Notes: generated from the letters alone by a model not told the origin. A stretch of 15,021 nt of DNA from Chthoniobacterales bacterium (GCA_025980625.1 JAICXG010000043.1:1-15021); one strand, 5' to 3'. Shown: positions 7,173 to 14,524, numbered from the stretch's first letter. Numbers and translations are program-made.

Positions 7173-7664
7173 TTTCAGACGTTCGTCCTCGACCAGCAGT
7201 TCGCCGAGCGGGGGCCAGGTGACGGTGCTGTCCATGTCGTGGAAAGCCTGCAGATAGACGGCGACATTCTGCGCCGGGTATTTGGCGAGGAGTCGACCGA
7301 TTGACTCGCGCAACTGTTCCTTTGCCGGGGAATCAGGCAGTTGTTCAACTGTCCCGTCATCGTCGTGTTTGATACCTAACGAGTCAAGGAAGTCACAAAG
7401 CATCGGCCTGTGCGCGCCCAACAGCCAGGCCTGGAGGAGATGCGCGGCCAGCGTATCGGACAGCTTGCGTGCGAGCGCACTTTGCAGCCAGGCATAACGC
7501 TCAGCCGGCGGCTTTCGCTCGATGAAGACCGGGCGCAGTTTACGTTGGGCGGCGAGGGTTTGGATCGCACTTTTGAAGACCGCATTCTGCTCTCGTTGCG
7601 CATAGCCCAGGATCTCAGCCGCGAGTGTGGGCGGAATGCGCTGAAAGATTTCGTAGGATTTCAT
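7167..7664 (-). CDS. Hypothetical protein, 165 aa, third gene of the kinase operon
   Basis: I do not recognise the family. The protein starts MKSYEIFQRIPPTLAAEILG and is soluble and mostly helical, with recognisable stretches AERYAWLQSALARKLSD, AAHLLQAWLLGAHRPML and FLDSLGIKHDDDGTVEQL. It ends in a Pro/Trp patch, STVTWPPLGELLVEDERLKL. No signal peptide, membrane helix or metal-site pattern is visible. Its ATG overlaps the stop of the Mpv17-like gene as ATGA (7661-7664), a sign of translational coupling and a shared role. Its stop codon lies in the inverted-repeat element at 7105-7172. The octamer TCGTTAGG (minus strand) encodes Ser-Leu-Gly inside FLDSLGIK. Confidence 0.8.
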   Translation of the reverse strand: MKSYEIFQRIPPTLAAEILGYAQREQNAVFKSAIQTLAAQRKLRPVFIERKPPAERYAWLQSALARKLSDTLAAHLLQAWLLGAHRPMLCDFLDSLGIKHDDDGTVEQLPDSPAKEQLRESIGRLLAKYPAQNVAVYLQAFHDMDSTVTWPPLGELLVEDERLKL

Positions 7665-8422
7665 GACGATGATGTGCCGGCCATGGCCGAGACCAAGGCT
7701 GGCGGCCGATCGCTCGACCGCACGTGCCGCGCGGCAAAGCTGTTAGTCATGTAAGTGAGAAGCAGGACCCAGAACACCAACGCGAGACTGAAGAGCGGAA
7801 ATTGGAGCGAGAGCGGGACGGAATAAATCATCGCCATGAGCGGAATCCAGACCGCCCAGGTGGCGAGAAGCGTCGGCACAACTTTGTCGCGGTAATGATT
7901 CCAGGTGAAAGCCCGGCCTAACGACTCAAGGGTGAAGCCGGTGTTTTTCCATTCGTAAGTCAGGACACCAAACGGCGCGGCAAAGAAGGGGTTGTAGCCA
8001 AATTGGTCTACGCAAATCTTGGCTGCGACTACTGGGAGAGCGACAACGTTACCGAACCAGGCCGCCTCGGTGCGGTAGAGCAGGTCGACTAACGAACCAT
8101 CAATCGCCCAGATCGGAATGGTGAAGCAGAGATTGCGCAGGTTGCGGCGCGTCGGCCGGCCGCGTTGGAAAAAAATGATAAGAAAGATTTCCGGAATGAC
8201 TGAGCCAGCCAGGACCACGGCAATGACAACGAAGGTGAAGCCATGCTGCGCTTTGAAAATGGCGAATACTTCGAGCCACCGGGCGATCGCTGGATTGAGA
8301 TAGTAACCGACGAGAAGCGCAAGCATGAGCGCCTGAATGAGCAGCGCCGGCGCGAGGTTCGCTTTGGCCGCCTCCCAACCGAGGGCCAGTGATGTGCGAT
8401 GATGCGGCTGAATCGCGCTCAT
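7661..8422 (-). CDS. Mpv17/PMP22-like integral membrane protein, 253 aa
   Basis: This is a polytopic membrane protein with about five hydrophobic segments, near 22-42, 60-85, 100-150, 185-205 and 208-228. The block AAKICVDQFGYNPFFAAP followed by Asn-His-Tyr-Arg-Asp-Lys-Val-Val-Pro-Thr-Leu, WAVWIPLMAMIYSVPLSLQF and FWVLLLTYM matches the Mpv17/PMP22 signature (K..vDQ....P; W.vWP...; vP...qf). That family, best known from mitochondria and peroxisomes, is thought to affect small-solute passage or reactive-oxygen balance; its bacterial role is unknown. GTG at 8431 is an alternative start; ATG at 8422 is preferred. The gene begins 9 bp after the kinase stop and overlaps the next gene by ATGA. Both of its TTA leucine codons lie in CTAACGA words. 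Confidence 0.85.
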   Translation of the reverse strand: MSAIQPHHRTSLALGWEAAKANLAPALLIQALMLALLVGYYLNPAIARWLEVFAIFKAQHGFTFVVIAVVLAGSVIPEIFLIIFFQRGRPTRRNLRNLCFTIPIWAIDGSLVDLLYRTEAAWFGNVVALPVVAAKICVDQFGYNPFFAAPFGVLTYEWKNTGFTLESLGRAFTWNHYRDKVVPTLLATWAVWIPLMAMIYSVPLSLQFPLFSLALVFWVLLLTYMTNSFAARHVRSSDRPPALVSAMAGTSSS

Positions 8423-8431
8423 CGAACCCAC

Positions 8432-10732
8432 TTAAAAGAGTTGCGGCTGGCGGTCGTCTTCGATCTGTGGCTGACCGAGAAGCGAGCGGATTCTCTCCAT
8501 CATCTCGCGAAAGTCGTATGGCTTTTGCACGGTATCGAGCACGCCGGCGCGCAAAATCTCGGTGCGCAGGTTGGGCTCGAGGTAACCGCTGGCGACGATC
8601 GCGCGCACGCTCGGTTTGATTTCTTTCATCCGCAGAAAAACATCGCGGCCGCCGAGCCGGGGCAGCCCAAGGTCGCAGACGACTAGGCCGATTTCGTCGG
8701 CGTGCGATTCAAACATCTCGACTGCTTCCAAGCCGTCGCGCGCCGCGAGCACGCGAAAGCCATCTGATTCCAACATCATGACACCGAGTTCGCGGAGCAA
8801 TTCCTCGTCTTCAACGAGCATAACTGTGCGCCCGGGATCAGCGGGCCGGGCGATCCGGCCATTACGCTGCGCCTCACCTTCGGTCGCGACCGGCAGGTAA
8901 ATGCTAAAGGTCGTGCCGTGTCCGGGCTCACTCTCCACCTGGATAAACCCGCGGTGGTTGTTAACCACGCCGTAGACGACGGAGAGCCCGAGGCCGGTTC
9001 CTTTGCTTCGCTCTTTTGTGGTGTAGAAGGGTTCGAAAATGTGCGGCTTCACCTGCGGGCTGATGCCGACACCGTTGTCGATGACCCGAATGCAGACATA
9101 GAGTTCGGCACTGACTCCGCCGAAAATTTTCCGCAGCTCGTCGCCCCGGGTCTCGCTCGTGGCGAGTGTGATCATGCCGTCGTGCGGGATCGCATCGCGG
9201 GCATTGACGCAAAGGTTAAGCAGCACCTGGTGGATTTGGCTGCGGTCGGCTTTGACCAGGGGCAGATTGGGCGCGAGATGGAGAACAAAGTCGATCGTTT
9301 TCGGAAAAGTGGCTGCAAGCATTTGTTCCAGTTCGGCGGCGACCGCGTTGAGGTCGACCAGGAACAAGTGCGCCTCGGTCTGGCGCGCCGAAGTCAGCAG
9401 TTGCTGCACGAGCGTGGCGCCGCGTCCCACGGCATCTCGAATCACCTTGATCGCCTCCGGCATGCGCTCGGGATGTTTCTTCCAATCCTCCAAACGGGTG
9501 GTGTAACCGAGAATGATGCCGAGGATGTTGTTGAAATCGTGCGCGATTCCGCCGGCCAGGGTACCAAGACCTTCCATCTTCTGCGCCTGGATGAGTTGTT
9601 GCTCGAGCCGTTTGCGTTTGGTGTCGTTAAAGAGGTAACCTCGCACCTCGGTCAAGCGGCCGAGATCGTCGAAGTGGCCGTCGAATTTAGCCACGACGTA
9701 AACCGCGTCGCCGTCCCGTTGCCGCATCTCCAATTCCTGCCGGTGAATGCTTTCGTTAGGGCGGAGGTTGCCCATGAACTCGACGCCCTCCTTTTTGGTG
9801 TGCAGCAGCGAAAAGAAATTCGCCTTGGTTGCTTCTTCCACCGAATCGAACCCGAAGATCCGCGCAAAGGCAGGATTACAGGTGACGATCGAACCATCGG
9901 GTTTCATCATGAGGTTACCGGTGAGATCCTCATCGATAAAACTGCGATAGCGCTCCTCACTGCGGCGAAGGGCTTCCTCCGTCCGTCTCCGCTCGGTGGC
10001 ATCAATGCTCAACTGAAGCAGGGGCGCATCGGGCACTCCGCCTTGGAGAGTCCAACCCGTCGAGACGACGATACGCCGCCCATCTTTGCAGGCCTGTTCG
10101 ATCTCCCCCTCCCAATGCTGCGTTTGCTGGAGGGCGCACATGACCTCGGCAAGCCGCTCTACCGGGCCGGTGTGCAGTAGTTGATGAACGTCACGCCCAG
10201 CGGCCTCTTCGCGCGACCAGCCGTAGAGGCGCTCGGCCCCGCGATTCCAGTAGGAGATTTTTCCCATGGAATCGGAGATGACGATGGCGTCGTTAGCCAG
10301 ATCGAGCAGCTCGGCGTGACGCGCCAGCTCACGACGCGTCCGCTCCAGGTCGCGCCGGGTACAGGTTTCGCGGACGGCGCGCCGAATCGCCGGCACGAGT
10401 TTGGGCAGGTATTCGTTGAAAAGGAAGTCGGTGGCGCCGGCGCGGATCACTTCACCGACATGAGCCGGGTCACCGGAATCAGCGACAAAGATGAACGGAA
10501 TATCGGGCCGTTTGTCGCGTGCGAGTCGGAGAACGTGGCTTGGCTCACCCTGCAGACACCTGGCGTTGGCGAGAATGAGATCTACCGGCTGCTGGGAAAT
10601 CTCGTCCCAGAGTTCCTGCTCGTTGCGCACCCGAACGAGACCGCTCAGGATCCCGCTGCTCTGCAATTCTGCGCCGATCCGTTCAGCATCGGCGTCGTTA
10701 GTCTCGAGGTGAACGATCTGCAGTGAAGCCAT
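8432..10732 (-). CDS. Soluble hybrid sensor histidine kinase: degenerate receiver-PAS-PAS-HisKA-HATPase-receiver, 766 aa
   Basis: A cytoplasmic hybrid two-component kinase with no transmembrane segment. Domains: N-terminal receiver-like domain (1-125), PAS (about 140-250), PAS (about 258-378), HisKA with GGIAHDFNN (phospho-acceptor H398), HATPase with LNLCVNARDA (N510), DNGVGI (552-557) and GTGLGLSVVYGVV (578-590), and a C-terminal receiver (636-755) with EDEE (641-644), acceptor D687, S715 and K737. The N-terminal receiver has lost its key residues: Asn56 where the acceptor Asp should be, Glu10-Thr11 in place of the acidic pair, and Asn106 in place of Lys. It is therefore probably a pseudo-receiver used for binding. 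No DNA-binding output is attached, so a separate regulator is likely. It is first in an operon with the Mpv17-like and 165-aa genes and divergent from the CPBP gene. Confidence 0.96.
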   Translation of the reverse strand: MASLQIVHLETNDADAERIGAELQSSGILSGLVRVRNEQELWDEISQQPVDLILANARCLQGEPSHVLRLARDKRPDIPFIFVADSGDPAHVGEVIRAGATDFLFNEYLPKLVPAIRRAVRETCTRRDLERTRRELARHAELLDLANDAIVISDSMGKISYWNRGAERLYGWSREEAAGRDVHQLLHTGPVERLAEVMCALQQTQHWEGEIEQACKDGRRIVVSTGWTLQGGVPDAPLLQLSIDATERRRTEEALRRSEERYRSFIDEDLTGNLMMKPDGSIVTCNPAFARIFGFDSVEEATKANFFSLLHTKKEGVEFMGNLRPNESIHRQELEMRQRDGDAVYVVAKFDGHFDDLGRLTEVRGYLFNDTKRKRLEQQLIQAQKMEGLGTLAGGIAHDFNNILGIILGYTTRLEDWKKHPERMPEAIKVIRDAVGRGATLVQQLLTSARQTEAHLFLVDLNAVAAELEQMLAATFPKTIDFVLHLAPNLPLVKADRSQIHQVLLNLCVNARDAIPHDGMITLATSETRGDELRKIFGGVSAELYVCIRVIDNGVGISPQVKPHIFEPFYTTKERSKGTGLGLSVVYGVVNNHRGFIQVESEPGHGTTFSIYLPVATEGEAQRNGRIARPADPGRTVMLVEDEELLRELGVMMLESDGFRVLAARDGLEAVEMFESHADEIGLVVCDLGLPRLGGRDVFLRMKEIKPSVRAIVASGYLEPNLRTEILRAGVLDTVQKPYDFREMMERIRSLLGQPQIEDDRQPQLF

Positions 10733-10858
10733 CGTGATTTCCCGCGCGGCCTGATTCTTCGCACATTCGCGGAAAAGTTGCCAATCTCTTTGTACCTAAC
10801 GAGCGCGACGAGGATTTTTTTCTCCCGCTCAAGCGCTGCCCGGCTACTCTCCGTCGCG

Positions 10859-11557
10859 ATGCAACCAGATCGAATCGCCGGCCCTGCCGATCAACGCCGG
10901 CTCTTTGCCCACGTCGCGCCGATCTTGCTTTTCGCCCTGCTTTTCGGCGCCACCAGGCTGCCGCGGCCGAGCGGCGCGCCACTCTGGCGAGCCATGCCCG
11001 AGTTTTGGGTCTACCCGTTGCAAACGCTCGCCTGCGCCGCAGTGCTGCTGTTTTTCCGCCGCCAATACGAGTTCCACCCTCTGCGACGCGCTTTCTTCGC
11101 GATCGTCGTCGCGTTCTTCGTATTCGCGGTCTGGATCGCGCCACAACAATTTCTCGGGTTTCCCGATCGCGTCGTCGGATTTAATCTCGATGCACTTGCC
11201 AGTTCGCCGCCGCTCTATTGGACGATTCTCTCGCTCCGATTCCTCCGCCTCGTCGTGGTCGTCCCGCTGCTCGAAGAAATTTTCTGGCGCGGTTTTCTGC
11301 TGCGTTACCTGATCGCGGAACAATTCGACGCTGTTCCGTTTGGCACTTTCTCCTGGTTCTCCTTTGCCCTCGTGACACTCGCTTTTGCCCTCTCTCACGC
11401 CCGACCCGATTGGCCGGCCGCGCTGATCGCCGGCGTTCTCTACAATGTTGTTGCCTACCGAACGAAGAGCCTTACCTCCTGCGCGCTCGCTCATGCTCTG
11501 ACCAATCTCGCCCTCGGCTGCTGGATTTTAGCCACCCGGCAGTGGGGATTTTGGTGA
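10859..11557 (+). CDS. CPBP-family glutamic intramembrane protease (CAAX prenyl protease-related), 232 aa
   Basis: A multi-pass membrane protein with about six hydrophobic segments and the three CPBP motifs: EEIFWR (E139, E140, R144), FALSH (176-180) and HALTN (212-216). CPBP proteins include CAAX proteases and bacteriocin-immunity proteins that cleave within the membrane. The blocks RFLRLVVVVPLLEEIFWRGF and the ending RQWGFW strongly resemble the CAAX-protease-related family described alongside exosortase/PEP-CTERM systems (TIGR03008 as I recall it). No exosortase is in this window. ATG at 10859 is preferred to an upstream start at 10778 because the extra residues look unlike protein and the shorter form begins like the family. 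The next small gene follows at once. Most of the 126-bp divergent gap to the kinase has no clear promoter; one CCTAACGA lies there at 10795. Confidence 0.9.
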   Translation: MQPDRIAGPADQRRLFAHVAPILLFALLFGATRLPRPSGAPLWRAMPEFWVYPLQTLACAAVLLFFRRQYEFHPLRRAFFAIVVAFFVFAVWIAPQQFLGFPDRVVGFNLDALASSPPLYWTILSLRFLRLVVVVPLLEEIFWRGFLLRYLIAEQFDAVPFGTFSWFSFALVTLAFALSHARPDWPAALIAGVLYNVVAYRTKSLTSCALAHALTNLALGCWILATRQWGFW

Positions 11558-11589
11558 GGGGCATCGCTCCTGCTGCACAAAGCCTTGGA

Positions 11590-11745
11590 ATGCATCCGAC
11601 GTTCCTGCAAAAACTCGCGCTCTGTGTGGTAGCCGCTTTTCTTGCGGCCTGCTTCATCCAATGGGCGATCGTGTTTGTGGAAGGCGCCGACGACGCACTG
11701 AACGGCGCCTACAAAAAAGACGAACAAGTCCTGCTCGCCCACTGA
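11590..11745 (+). CDS. Small single-helix membrane protein, 51 aa, hypothetical
   Basis: This frame encodes MHPTFLQKLALCVVAAFLAA followed by CFIQWAIVFVEGADDALNGA and YKKDEQVLLAH. Residues 8-29 make one clear transmembrane helix, with a basic residue before it and a polar tail after it, a common small-membrane-protein layout. An in-frame GTG at 11554 overlaps the protease stop as GTGA and would give 63 aa by translational coupling; it is a real alternative start. It immediately follows the CPBP protease on the same strand. I know no family for it. Evidence rests on composition and position only. Confidence 0.5.
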   Translation: MHPTFLQKLALCVVAAFLAACFIQWAIVFVEGADDALNGAYKKDEQVLLAH

Positions 11746-11866
11746 GCTGGATGGTGTCACCTCGTCGGCACGTCAGCTCCCGGGAAGCGACGGACGCGTA
11801 GTTCCAAGTGGCGGTCTTGGGGAAAGCCGTTGCCCGCGCTTCCCGCGCGGCTAACCTGCAACAGAC
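11746..11866. other. Intergenic region before nadE with two hairpins and a candidate promoter
   Basis: This 121-bp gap holds a hairpin CCAAG/CTTGG (11804-11808 with 11816-11820) and a stronger one CCGCGC/GCGCGG (11834-11839 with 11845-11850; 5-base loop). TTGCCC (11830-11835) and TAACCT (11852-11857), 16 bases apart, are the best promoter-like pair for nadE; the -10 ends 9 bases before its ATG. The promoter and second hairpin overlap, so only one of the two readings may be real. There is no T-run marking a classical terminator for the upstream genes. Confidence 0.3.
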
Positions 11867-13534
11867 ATGAGGATCGGCATCGCGCAGATCAATCCCACCG
11901 TCGGCGACCTGCGCGGCAATTTCGAAAAAATCCTCGCCGCATACCGGCGCCTCGCTGCTGCCGGGGCTGAATTGGTGCTCGCTCCCGAGTTGGCGACAAC
12001 CGGCTATCCACCGCAGGATCTCGTCTTCAAGTCGCGCTTCGTCCCGCAAAATCTCGAAGCCATTTCCCGCCTGCACCACTGCATCGGCGAGGCGCCCCTT
12101 CTGGTCGGCTATGTCGATCGCAACGAAGGACGCGGCAAAGCCTTCTATAATGCCGCCGCCCTGCTCGAACGCGGACAGCCAATTCGCAGGACGTTCAAGA
12201 CTCTTCTGCCGACTTACGACGTTTTTGATGAGGATCGCTATTTCGAACCCGGTTGCGGCGGAGAGATTTTCACCGTCGCCGGCCATCGGATCGGAGTCAC
12301 GATCTGCGAAGACATTTGGACCGAGGACTATCTGCCACGGCCGCTTTATGAGACAGAACTGGTCCGCGGCCTAACGAGCAAAGGAGCCGAGATCATCGTT
12401 AACCTGAGCGCCTCACCTTTCGGCCTTGGGAAACTGGCGGTCCGGCGCGAAATGGTGGCCGCGCTCGCGCGCAGCTATGGCTGCCCGATTGTCTATTGCA
12501 ACGTCGTCGGTGGAAACGATCAGCTCGTGTTTGACGGCAGCTCGATTGCTTTCAACCAGGCCGGCCAGCTCATTACTCAGCTCCCTTCTTTTCAAAGCGC
12601 CGAAGCAGTTGTCGAGACCGACGCGACAACCGCGCTTGCGGTTCCGCCGCCGGAGCCGATGGCCGAACTTTATGGCGCGCTCTCGTTAGGCGTGCACGAT
12701 TACCTCGCAAAATGTCACTTCAAGGCGGCGGTTCTCGGCCTGAGCGGCGGGATCGATTCCGCGGTCGTCGCCGCGATTGCCACCGGTTCGTTAGGCAGGG
12801 AAAACGTCGTCGGTGTCTCGATGCCGAGCCCCTACTCGTCCCGCGGCAGCATTGATGACGCGCTCGCCCTCGCGCGCAATCTCGGCATCCGTATTCTGGA
12901 GATTCCGATCGGCGACGCGTTCCGTGTCTTCAAAGCGCAATTCAAAAAAATCTTCGCCGGCCTGCCCGAGGACGCGACGGAAGAAAACATGCAATCACGA
13001 CTTCGCGGCATGATCCTGATGGCGCTCTCAAACAAGTTTGGCCACCTCCTTCTCACCACCGGGAACAAGAGCGAACTGGCGGTCGGTTACTGCACAATTT
13101 ACGGTGACATGGCGGGCGGGCTTGCCGTCATCAGCGACGTTCCCAAGACGCTTCTTTATCAGCTCGCACGCTGGATTAATCGCGACCGCGAAATCATTCC
13201 CAGCGCGACAATCGAGAAGCCGCCGAGCGCCGAGTTGAGGCCCGGCCAAGTCGATCAGGATTCCCTCCCGCCCTACGACATTCTCGACCAGATCCTGCAA
13301 CTCTACGTCGAGGAAAATCTCAGCGGCACGGAAATTATTGCCCGCGGATTTGACGAAAAAACAGTGCGCTGGGTGCAACGGCGGGTCGATCTGAACGAAT
13401 ACAAGCGGGCCCAGGCCGCTCCCGGCCTTAAAGTCACCAGCCGCGCCTTTGGTCTCGGCCGCAGGATGCCAATTGCGCAGCAGTACAATGATTTCGCCAG
13501 CCTTGCCGACGCGGATTGCAATTCTAACGCCTAA
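11867..13534 (+). CDS. nadE: Glutamine-hydrolysing NAD+ synthetase, 555 aa
   Basis: NadE amidates nicotinic acid adenine dinucleotide to NAD+, taking ammonia from glutamine (EC 6.3.5.1). The N-terminal nitrilase-type amidase has the Glu-Lys-Cys triad: E41 in LAPELATTGYPPQDL, K111 in RRTFKTLLPTYDVFDEDRYF and C147 in GVTICEDIW. The C-terminal synthetase domain (about 270-540) has the pyrophosphate loop GLSGGIDSA (291-299), PSPYSSRGSIDDA (320-332), TTGNKSELAVGY (397-408) and YGDMAGGLAVISDV. Length is right for the two-domain form. No Shine-Dalgarno is seen. Its stop TAA lies in a tandem CTAACGC repeat shared with the convergent hydrolase. Three TCGTTAGG/CCTAACGA words inside it hold its only TTA and CTA leucine codons. 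Confidence 0.98.
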   Translation: MRIGIAQINPTVGDLRGNFEKILAAYRRLAAAGAELVLAPELATTGYPPQDLVFKSRFVPQNLEAISRLHHCIGEAPLLVGYVDRNEGRGKAFYNAAALLERGQPIRRTFKTLLPTYDVFDEDRYFEPGCGGEIFTVAGHRIGVTICEDIWTEDYLPRPLYETELVRGLTSKGAEIIVNLSASPFGLGKLAVRREMVAALARSYGCPIVYCNVVGGNDQLVFDGSSIAFNQAGQLITQLPSFQSAEAVVETDATTALAVPPPEPMAELYGALSLGVHDYLAKCHFKAAVLGLSGGIDSAVVAAIATGSLGRENVVGVSMPSPYSSRGSIDDALALARNLGIRILEIPIGDAFRVFKAQFKKIFAGLPEDATEENMQSRLRGMILMALSNKFGHLLLTTGNKSELAVGYCTIYGDMAGGLAVISDVPKTLLYQLARWINRDREIIPSATIEKPPSAELRPGQVDQDSLPPYDILDQILQLYVEENLSGTEIIARGFDEKTVRWVQRRVDLNEYKRAQAAPGLKVTSRAFGLGRRMPIAQQYNDFASLADADCNSNA

Positions 13535-13544
13535 CGCCTAACGA
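13524..13544. repeat. Three tandem 7-mers CTAACGC/CTAACGC/CTAACGA across two convergent stop codons
   Basis: Three head-to-tail copies of CTAACG plus C, C and A occupy 21 bp; the last one completes the dispersed octamer CCTAACGA (13537-13544). The nadE stop TAA (13532-13534) and the stop TAG of the opposite hydrolase gene (13538-13540 on the minus strand) both lie inside, separated by 3 bp. No hairpin terminator is visible here. Confidence 0.75.
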
Positions 13545-14524
13545 TCCGAAACAGCGGCCGCGGAGCTCGCTGGCGACGCGACCGGACTGCTCGAGGTCGC
13601 CCCGCCGCCGGGAGCACCCAACGCCTGCTTGAGAAAATCAAGGGCCTGCTCTTTAACTTCCGGCCAATTGCTGAAGGCGTGCCGCTGGCTGTTGGTGCGC
13701 AACACCTGCTTGAAATTTGTCGCGCCGACCTGGTTCAATCTCCGCACCAAAGCCGGCAACTGATCCGGCGGCATCGATTCATTATCCGATGCGACCAGGT
13801 AAAGAGCTGAAACCGTCGCATCAACATAGGTAATCGGAGCCGCTTTGCGCGCTGCTTCGGCGCTGTCGGAGCCGACATAGTTCTCGATCTTGCGCCGGAC
13901 GATTTGCCGCGGCTGCGACTCGAGATCAACGAAATCGTAGGCTCCCGAGAGTCCTACGCCCGCATCCAGCCGATCGTCGCCCTTCGTTCCCGTCGCCGCG
14001 AGATAAACCACGTGCGACGCGCCCCCGGAACCGCCGATCGCGCCCACCTTGCCGTTCCCTCCGGGGTAGGCACGGGCTGCCTGCACCGCTTTCTTTAAAT
14101 CATTCGTCTGGTCCGGATATCGTCCCGACGACTTTTGGCCTGGTATTCGCCCTGGCGGCGCCAATCGATAATCCGTCAGAAAAGCATTGAAACCGGCCGC
14201 GGCCGCATCGCGCGCCGCCCGCATCATGTTGGGACTACCCGGAGTCGAACAGAAATGACCGCCATGAATCACCAGCACCGCCGGGTGCGGGCCCGGGCCC
14301 TCAGCGGGAAATACCTTCCACGTCAATGGTGCGCCGTCGTCCGCCGTTGCATAAACCGTGTCGCCGTAGGTGCGAACCTCCTCTTCGTCGCCCTGCCCCC
14401 TGCGATGGCGGCGATTCTCGCGCTGGGCCTCGCTCGCCACCATACTCAAGAACAAAATCAGAGCGGTGAAAACGATTACACGCCTGACTTGTCCGTTTTT
14501 TTCCCTTAGCGACATCGATTCCAT
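13538..14524 (-). CDS. Exported alpha/beta hydrolase (esterase/lipase-like), 328 aa
   Basis: This is a predicted secreted or periplasmic serine hydrolase. A signal peptide is visible: basic N-terminus, hydrophobic core RVIVFTALILFLSMVA (15-30) and a likely cut after SEA (31-33). The hydrolase core has the oxyanion strand VLVIHGGHF (83-91), the nucleophile elbow GGSGG (S166), a candidate acid in LVASDNES (D247) and the catalytic His in NSQRHAF (H282). Arrangement and length resemble BD-FAE/carboxylesterase-type enzymes; the substrate is unknown. The last 25 residues are a Gly/Ala/Ser-rich tail. ATG at 14524 has GGAG nine bases upstream, so it is preferred over the Met three codons later. It converges on nadE with a 3-bp gap and follows tRNA-Lys by 61 bp. 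Confidence 0.92.
   Translation of the reverse strand: MESMSLREKNGQVRRVIVFTALILFLSMVASEAQRENRRHRRGQGDEEEVRTYGDTVYATADDGAPLTWKVFPAEGPGPHPAVLVIHGGHFCSTPGSPNMMRAARDAAAAGFNAFLTDYRLAPPGRIPGQKSSGRYPDQTNDLKKAVQAARAYPGGNGKVGAIGGSGGASHVVYLAATGTKGDDRLDAGVGLSGAYDFVDLESQPRQIVRRKIENYVGSDSAEAARKAAPITYVDATVSALYLVASDNESMPPDQLPALVRRLNQVGATNFKQVLRTNSQRHAFSNWPEVKEQALDFLKQALGAPGGGATSSSPVASPASSAAAVSDR

Larger units (their letters stand above)
1443..13544. repeat. Dispersed octamer CCTAACGA / TCGTTAGG, 11 exact copies
   Basis: Exact copies read CCTAACGA on the plus strand at 6552, 6903, 7375, 7917, 10795, 12370 and 13537, and TCGTTAGG on the plus strand at 1443, 9753, 12683 and 12788 (first base given). Single-mismatch copies include 6362, 8088, 10290 and 10695. 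A preceding G is present in 7 of the 11. Nine copies lie inside genes, one in the kinase/protease gap and one across stop codons. About 0.5 copies of a given 8-mer are expected by chance in both strands of 15 kb with equal base use. The span given runs from first to last copy; the motif itself is 8 bp. Confidence 0.8.

Noticed and set aside
8918..10180. Long plus-strand open frame (420 codons) opposite the histidine kinase
   Set aside because: It is the antisense of clearly conserved HisKA, HATPase and PAS sequence; long antisense frames are common at this G+C and the product has no family look.
11804..11850. Second copy of the 68-bp REP-like element before nadE
   Set aside because: It has two small hairpins and a loosely similar GTAG...GGCGGTCTT string, but lacks the TTGTAGCC/GGCTACAA ends.
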